Positions 57,630 through 64,000 of a DNA stretch of 64,000 nt are shown here, piece after piece. The position numbers and the translations under genes were made by a program. Source of the DNA: Tillandsia leiboldiana (lineage: Eukaryota; Streptophyta; Magnoliopsida; Poales; Bromeliaceae). A model generated the notes under the pieces. That model saw nothing but the letters and a program-made list of their open reading frames with translations, had not been told where the DNA came from and searched no databases. Each line of letters starts with the position of its first letter. Position 1 is the stretch's first letter. The stretch is taken from positions 12,624,069 to 12,688,068 of the forward strand of contig CM055076.1 of NCBI GenBank assembly GCA_029204045.2, in the 5' to 3' direction.

Positions 57630-58911
57630 ATGGCTCGTACAAGATCGTCGACGGAAAATGCAGGAGCCGACGATGCGGCTCCAGCAACTGCGGAGAATGA
57701 AGTAATCCGACAGCAGATACGTGAGATGGCCGGACAACTGTCAGCCCTCACAGAGCACGTGCGTCAGCTGACGCAGCAGCAACAGGCCGTGCCTGGGGAG
57801 AGCGCCCGGGTCCCGCCACCGGAAGCGAGCGCGCCCGCGACAGGACCATCTGGAACGCATGACGAGACAACGGCCGCTCCTCCCCAGACGGCGACCACCG
57901 GAGTGTCGATGGGTCAACCGGCAGCGCCATCGGCCGTACCCAGCCCATCGGCTTCAGGACCCGTGACGGGCGAAGCCTCCACCCAACGGACGGAACGGGA
58001 CTGGGTGAGAGCGAACCTGTCCGAGTTCAAGAAACACGACCCACCCGTATTCGAGGGCGAGACGACCGATCCCTGGGTCGTGGAGAAGTGGGTGGATACG
58101 ATGGAAAAGCTATTCGAGGATTTAATGATGGAGGAACATGAAAGAGTTCCCCTGGCGGTTCATTGTCTTGAGGGAAATGCCCGGATATGGTGGAAAACAG
58201 TACGCCCGGATTCCACGAAGGACGACGCCATGCCGACATGGACCGAGTTCAGAGAAAGGTTGTTCGGAGCGTTCTTCTCCAACAGTGTGAAGAAGCAAAT
58301 GGAGGACGATCTGAAGCATATTCGGCAGGGGAGCAGATCCGTCATGGAGTATCAACGAGAGTTTGTGAGGTTGGCAAACTGCGTCCCCTTCGTCATAAGG
58401 GACGAAGCCCATAAAGCCCGCCTCTTCGTCGACGGATTACGAAGCAACATCTTCGAGGTGGTGCAAGCAGCGGACCTTCACACCTTTCAGAGGGTGGTGG
58501 ATAGAGCTACCATTGTGGAGCACGGCTTCGCAGTGACGCGCGCGCGGCGAGAGGACACGGATTTCAACAGAGATAAGAAGCGTCCGCAATCTTCCACAGG
58601 AGGGGGGACCACCCAGCGGGAGTCGGCCCCCTAAACACCCAAAGTCGCACCACGGGGCCAGGAGCGCACCCGCAGGCAGTCAAAGACCAGGGGATAGACC
58701 CTGTGTTATCTGCAATGGAGCCCACAAAGTTACCGAGTGCGCGAAGAGGCACGACCACTGCTTCCGTTGTGGCAAGCAGGGCCACTTCCGTCATAACTGC
58801 CCCACAAACCCGGGACCCGCCTCGTCCGCGGCCTCCGCCCCACCGCCGCAACAGTCAGGGAGGGGAAGGATTCCCTCGGGACCCGTGGCGCGCCCTCCGC
58901 CCACCCGATAG
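57630..58911 (+). pseudogene. gag: Element D gag with zinc knuckle, one frameshift
   Basis: The open frame begins at 57597, but the ATG at 57630 (MARTRSSTENAG) is the better start. An N-terminal Gln/Pro-rich region of about 120 residues precedes the retrotransposon gag domain: VEKWVDTMEKLF, ARIWWKTVRPD, FRERLFGAFF and VMEYQREFVRL, about residues 145-300. The frame closes at 58632-58634. The rest of gag is in the +1 frame and has a perfect knuckle CFRCGKQGHFRHNC at 58759-58800, preceded by a degenerate CVICNGAHKVTEC. A TAG at 58909-58911 then separates it from protease in the same frame. One frameshift near 58600 and this stop break what is normally a single gag-pol frame. Confidence 0.88.
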
Positions 58912-58953
58912 GAGGGGGAGACGCGTCCGCAATCAAGAGGGAGGATCTACTCG

Positions 58954-59682
58954 ATGACCCACCAAGGGGCAGACCCACCGGAGGATGTCGTGGCAGGTAC
59001 TACTATAATCTCAGACTCTCGAGCTAGAACACTATTCGACACTGGGGCATCGCACTCCTTTGTATCTAGTACTTTTGCCTATACTCATGACTTGGGAATG
59101 AAACCCCTATGTCATTCCCTCACCGTCCGGACTCCTGGGGGGCCTATTGAGGCCGTCAACTATGTGCCTTCCTGCCCAATAAGGTTGGGGAGGTTAGACT
59201 GCCCCGGAGACCTGGTGGTCATTCCACTGAAGGAATTCGACGTAGTTCTGGGAATGGACTGGCTTACCAACTACCAGGCGGAGATTGACTGCGACAAACG
59301 TCAAGTGCGTCTGCGGGAACCGAGATTTCCGGAAAACGTATACCTCGCGTGTAAGAGTACCTTCTTTTCGACCGTCATCACCGCAACCCGGGCAAGGAGA
59401 ATGATGGAGAGTGGATGCGTGGCGTACTTAGCCTCGGTGGATCTGGCGACCCGACCCACCTCCTCACTTTCCGACATTGCGGTGGTAAGGGACTTCCCGG
59501 ATGTTTTTCCGTCCGAACTTCCGGGGATGCCACCTGGACGCGAGGTCGACTTCACTATCGAGCTAATTCCGGGGACAAAACCCATCACGAAGGCGCCATA
59601 CAGAATGGCCTTCGCCGAACTAAAGGAATTGAAGGCGCAGCTTGAGGACCTTCTGGACAAGGGGTTCATCCGACCACGGTGA
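58954..59682 (+). pseudogene. pol: Element D protease and start of RT
   Basis: The retropepsin active site LFDTGASHSF has its Asp codon at 59038, followed by VVLGMDWLTNYQAEIDCD (about 59244-59300), the usual end of the protease region. The sequence then passes the FPDVFPSELPG and KAPYRMAFAELKELK motifs that open the RT domain. After KGFIRP the frame ends at TGA because the RT fingers and palm have been deleted. The polyprotein would be cut by this protease in the particle. Confidence 0.88.
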
Positions 59683-61793
59683 CGGAAATCCGAAGCTTCC
59701 TCGGGCTAGCAGGATACTACCGACGCTTTGTGGAAGGCTTTTCAAAGATAGCCACTCCCCTTACTCGACTAACCCGGAAAGGGGAGAAGTTCGTCTGGAC
59801 GGATCAATGCCAGAAGAGCTTCGAGGAGCTTAAGGACAGACTCACGCGGGCACCGGTACTCACATTGCCACAGCCCGGTGAGGATTACGAGATCTACTGT
59901 GACGCGTCTCGAAGTGGACTGGGAAGTGTGTTGATGCAACAAGGGAAAGTCATCGCATACGCGTCAAGACAGCTCAAGGATTATGAGCGGAACTATCCTA
60001 CACACGACTTGGAACTCGCGGCAGTCGTGTTTGCGTTGAAGCTCTGGAGGCACTACCTCTATGGGGCACACTGTAAGGTGTACTCCGACCACCAGAGCCT
60101 CAAATATTTGTTTACGCAAAAGGAGTTGAACTTGCGGCAACGGAGGTGGCTGGAACTACTGAAGGACTACGATTTGTCCATCCATTACCACCCCGGAAAA
60201 GCAAACGTGGTGGCCGATGCCTTGAGCCGGAAGGGACAGGCGGGGGAGACGACACTGTGCACCCTTACCCAACAGGATCGGCTAATTGCACAATTCTCGC
60301 AACTGAGACTGGAGGTGGTGCCAGCAGGAGCAGTTGCGAAATTTATGTCCTTGGAGATCAAGCCTACGCTGATAGGGAGGATCGCAGAAGGCCAAGCGAC
60401 GGACCCACAATTACAGCAAGTGTGGGACAGGTTATCCTCGGAACCAGGTGGGGATTTTGTGATCGGCGTCGACGACGTGTTGAGGTTCCGGGGACGAGTC
60501 TGCGTACCTGACGTGCCGGAACTAAGGAGAGAAATTCTGGCGGAAGCGCATAACGCCCCCTACACCGCGCATCCTGGAGGTACAAAAATGTACAGAGACC
60601 TAAGACAGACCTTTTGGTGGCCTAAACTAAAGAACGATGTGGCGCACTTCGTGGCACGATGTTTGGTGTGCCAACAGGTGAAGGCGGAACACCAACGACC
60701 GGCGGGAAAACTACAACCATTGCCCATACCGGAGTGGAAATGGGAACGGATCACCATAGATTTTGTGACCGGTTTTCCGCGATCGCAACAAGGACACGAC
60801 GCGATATGGGTCATCGTGGACCGTCTGACGAAATCGGCCCACTTCATACCGATTCACACGACGTGGACTAGGGATCGGCTGGCGCAGACCTATATCGACG
60901 AGGTGGTGAGGTTGCATGGAGTACCATCATCCATAACCTCGGACAGGGACACGCGCTTCGTGTCAAACTTTTGGCGGAGTCTGCAGCAGGCGTTGGGGAC
61001 CAAGTTGCAGTTTAGAACGGCTTTTCACCCGCAGACGGACGGGCAATCGGAGCGAGTGATCCAGATTCTTGAGGATATGCTTTGAGCTTGTGTGCTAAGC
61101 CTGGGGGAGGGGTGGTCGCGTTACCTACCCCTCGTGGAATTTGCTTACAATAATAGCTATCAGGCTAGCATTCGGATGGCCCCGTACGAAGCCTTGTACG
61201 GACGCCGGTGTCGATCGCCCATTTGCTGGGACGATTTGGGAGAACGGAAACTCTTGGGGCCAGACCTCGTAGAGGAAACGGAAACAAAGGTGCGCCTTAT
61301 CAGGCAGCGGTTGCTGACCGCCCAGAGCCGGCAGAAAAGTTACGCGGACCGGAGGCGACGGGAACTGGAATTCTCAGTAGGGGATCATGTGTTGCTACGC
61401 GTGTCACCGTCTAAGGGGACGAGACGGTTTGGCATAAGACGAAAGTTGAGCCCATGGTATGTGGGACCATTCGAAATCTTGGAGCGCGTGGGGCCAGTGG
61501 CGTACCGGTTGGCCTTACCGCCAAATCTTGAACGGGTGCATAACGTTTTCCACGTTTCGATGCTCCGGAAATACTTATCTGATCCGTCGCACGTCCTCGA
61601 CGCCTCGGCCGTTGAACTGCGGGAAGACTTGAGCTTCGAAGAAACGCCGATGCGGATCTTGGCAAGAGAAGAGAATAACCTTCGGAACCGGACGATCCCC
61701 TACGTAAAGGTGCAATGGAGTAACCACGAGGAGCGCGAGGGGACGCGGGAACTTGAAACAAAAATGAGAGAGTGTTACCCCCGAGTTATTTAG
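59676..61793 (+). pseudogene. pol: Element D pol: RT C-terminal part, RNase H, integrase, chromodomain
   Basis: The frame resumes at TEIRSFLGLAGYYRRF, the RT connection region, with no YVDD/FIDD box before it. RNase H (59885-60231) retains YCDAS, DLELAAVV, YSDHQS and NVVADALSR. Integrase has the zinc-binding HNAPYTAH/CLVCQQ part (60550-60680), then the core with ITIDFVTG, TSDRDTRF and DGQSERV (60755-61070), so D, D and E are all present. A TGA at 61083-61085, in frame, stands where Arg (CGA) is usual. After it come YLPLVEFAYNNSYQ, the GPY/F motif (SPWYVGPFEILERVGPVAYR, about 61447-61510) and a chromodomain-type tail to 61793. Without RT the element cannot copy itself. Confidence 0.9.
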
Positions 61794-61811
61794 TGAGGAG
61801 TGAGATTAAGT

Positions 61812-61845
61812 TTCGAGGACGAAACTTCTTTTAAGAGGTAAGTGG
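61812..61845 (+). promoter_or_regulatory. End-of-pol motif and purine-rich tract of element D
   Basis: TTTCGAGGACGAAACTTC is followed by AAGAGGTAAGTGG and then the LTR start. The same arrangement precedes the 3' LTRs of A, C and E. Confidence 0.6.
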
Positions 61846-64000
61846 TGTAATATCATAGATTTTGTAACACTTAATACCTCCTGCTAATAAAGTTTCCGTT
61901 TAATGTAATTAACATAACGGGTTTACTTAAGTCATTAATTCGGAGGTGCGGGTATTTTTCTGCGATAGAGCTCGGAAAACGGAGAATGGCAGTGCGATCG
62001 GATCCGGATTCCGACTTACGGAACTCCCGGAAAGGGGTAGAAAGTGATCGCAATGGCCAGGGGTGCATCGAAATCCGCGTAAGTGATTTGGCACGCTTTC
62101 CGAGGAAAAAAGATAGAATTATCTTTAAGGAATTATCCTGAAGAATCTAAAATGAGGAATTAATTAATTGGAGAATTAATTAATTGGGGAATTAATTAAT
62201 TAAGGAATTAATTAATTGGGAAGTTTAAATACCCAAAGTGGTTATTGTCGTACGAAAAGATATTTCGTTATCTTCTCCCGAAAGAAAGAGAGAGAAAAAG
62301 AAAAAGAAAGATGAAACCCTAACCGGAGGAAACAAGAAGAAAGGCGAAACCCTAATCGAAAGAGAACGGTGGAGAAGAAGGTGAAAGCTAAAAGGATCCA
62401 AACCCTCCCGACGAACGCGCCAAAACCGGGAGCGAGAATGGATAGCCGTCTCCTACGATTAGAGGTAAACTAATTTTATTTTGGTATAGTTTCGCTCGGT
62501 TTTTGGGTATCGGTCTTTCATGAAGTTTAGGAGTAGCCGTTTGCTACCCAACGTGTCGCGCCGCGAAGCCCTAAGGCGTCGCCGCGCGACCGTAATGCGC
62601 GCCGCGCGGGGACGATGCCCGCGCGGCCGCGGCTAGAGCCGCGCGGGATCAAGCTCCCCGCGTGGCCGCGGCTAGGGTAAACGCCGCGCGGGACCGGTGC
62701 CCGCGCGGCCGCGGCAAAAGCCGCGCGGGGCCGGTGCCCGCGCGGCCGCGGCAAAAGCCGAGCGGGGCCGGTGCCCGCGCGGGCGGGTGCCGCGCGGGCG
62801 GGTGCCCGCGCGGCGGCGGCATCGCATGCCGCGCGGGGCCATGCCCGCGCGGCGGCAGCGGCACATGCCGCGAGGGCGGGTGCCGGCGCGGCGGCGGCAT
62901 CGCATGCCGCGCGGGGCGATGCCCTCACGGCGGCAGCGGCACGTGCCGCGCGGGCGGGTGCCCGCGCGGCGGCGGCATCGCATGCCGCGCGGGGCCTTGC
63001 CCGCGCGGCAGCAGCTTGTGCCGCGCGGCCGGGTGCCCGCGGGGCGGCGGCGGTGACGGTGCATGCCGCGCGGGGCCCTGCCCGCGCGACGGTGACAGCA
63101 CGTGCCGCGCGGGGCCATGCCCGTGCGGTTGCGGCGCGCGGGGTTCGTGCCCGCGCGGCCGCGGCGGTTACCGGGCGGGGCCGGCGCCCGCGCGGCCGCG
63201 GTTTGCGCCATGCAAGGCCGAGGTTCGCACGATCGCGGAAGGTGCCGCGCGGGGTTGGTGCCCGTGCGGCCGCGGCTTGCACCGCGCGGAGCTAGGGCCC
63301 GCGCGGTCAAGGCAAACGCCGCGCGGGTCTGGTGCTCGCGCGGCCGTACGACCCGTGACACCGCGGGGGCGGCCGCGTCGCTCGACGCGCACGGGCGCCG
63401 CCGCCGGGTCAAGTTGTCCTTAGTGTTTTGAGTTGTTTGGGCTCGGTTTATCCACTACTATATTGTTGATCTGACCATGGCTCTTTTGGGGACTACTTCT
63501 AGGTTCGGGCGTCAACAGAGAGCAAGGTTCAGTCTCCGGAATACGCGTTTCGCATAATCAAGGTGGGTAGGTGTTGGTTATTACCGGTGAGGTGTCGTTT
63601 CCGAATACTCGTTTTGATAAAGTAGATATGGTTATAATTTGACTAACCCCCTAGCATGTGAATCCCTTCTACTATTTCAATCAAGCGGCTGCGGTCGCAG
63701 GTGCGTTATACTGTTCTGGTTATAGCGGCTGAGGTCGCAAGGGATTAAAAATACTCATATTGCTTACACGCACACCGGCAGTTTGGCCACTATGGAGGTT
63801 GTATTTTTCCGGAAAGATGGTAAGTCATTTACCCGTGTACCCCACAAGGGGAGGTTAGTGGGGACCCCTCAAGGGGAGGCGGCTGCTACTTGGGCAGTCG
63901 AGGGGTTGGAGGCACCAAGAAGACGAGTACGGTATTGGGGTTGGTGCCCAAAATATTCTGAAAACTGGGGTAGGTGCCCAGCGGGACTTTCAACAGGGAT
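61846..64000 (+). mobile_element. 3' LTR of element D, truncated by the window edge
   Basis: It matches 54399-56640 closely, with scattered transitions such as AAAATTTCC to AAAGTTTCC and ACGTAACG to ACATAACG. The CpG array is shorter here (62590-63358). About 770 bp remain outside the window. Confidence 0.92.
62590..63358. repeat. Palindromic CpG-rich tandem array in LTR D (3' copy)
   Basis: Same units as 55140-55995 but about two or three units shorter, with different unit order in the middle. Confidence 0.92.

Larger units (their letters stand above)
54399..64000 (+). mobile_element. Ty3/gypsy element D (chromovirus, Tekay/Del-like), right end outside the window
   Basis: The element has a 5' LTR 54399-57406, primer site 57414, gag-pol 57597-61793 and a 3' LTR from 61846 that runs off the window. 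Gag, zinc knuckle, protease, RNase H, integrase and chromodomain are all recognisable. The RT catalytic core is deleted, and a few stops and one shift are present. The two LTRs agree closely outside their GC arrays, so the insertion is young. Confidence 0.92.

Overview
The window looks like a heterochromatic stretch of a large plant nuclear genome. No host protein-coding gene, tRNA gene or functional rRNA gene could be supported. Almost every base belongs to transposable elements inserted into one another: Ty3/gypsy elements with very long LTRs (about 3.0-4.3 kb), one Ty1/copia element, a copia solo LTR, a small 5S-bearing (Cassandra-like) LTR, a foldback MITE, a hAT transposase remnant and long GA/TA microsatellites. 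The plant assignment rests on the element types and on tRNA-Met primer sites beginning TGGTATCAGAG; I cannot name the species.

Layout. 1-3187: minus-strand copia gag and its LTR. 3188-3363: 5S-bearing LTR. 3364-10378: minus-strand gypsy LTR (B2) split by a solo LTR of the same family (B1, 3638-7344, TSD CATGC). 10379-10552 and 40596-46615: an unnamed GA-rich repeat family (H), present in three copies. 10553-40595: gypsy element A, with near-identical 3.59-kb LTRs but no pol, inserted into H. Element C (4.3-kb LTRs, partial pol, TSD TGTTG) is nested in A. 44000-45422: MITE split by a copia solo LTR. 46757-47159: hAT transposase remnant, cut by gypsy-type LTR G (47160). G is cut by LTR F (48488), F by minus-strand element E (50443-54095), and element D (54399 to beyond 64000, nearly complete gag-pol) lies next to E.

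The 100-N gap at 28458-28557 is flanked by about 9.1 kb of the same sequence on both sides (19365-28457 and 28558-37669). Both copies share the 3'-LTR-specific variants and the same TSD and differ mostly by single-base indels. This looks like two overlapping contig ends that were never merged, so element C probably exists once.

No gypsy element here is complete. A has only gag remnants, C has protease, RT and RNase H but no gag or integrase core, and D has gag, RNase H and integrase but has lost its RT catalytic core. They could only have moved with proteins supplied in trans. The most interesting unexplained structure is a hairpin placed immediately before a GGCGGRTCT box near the 3' end of five LTR families, with paired changes between C and D that preserve the stem. 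Other points of note are a palindromic CpG array in D, a PPR-like fragment in the C LTR, and paired GATCCGGATC repeats in the copia LTR.
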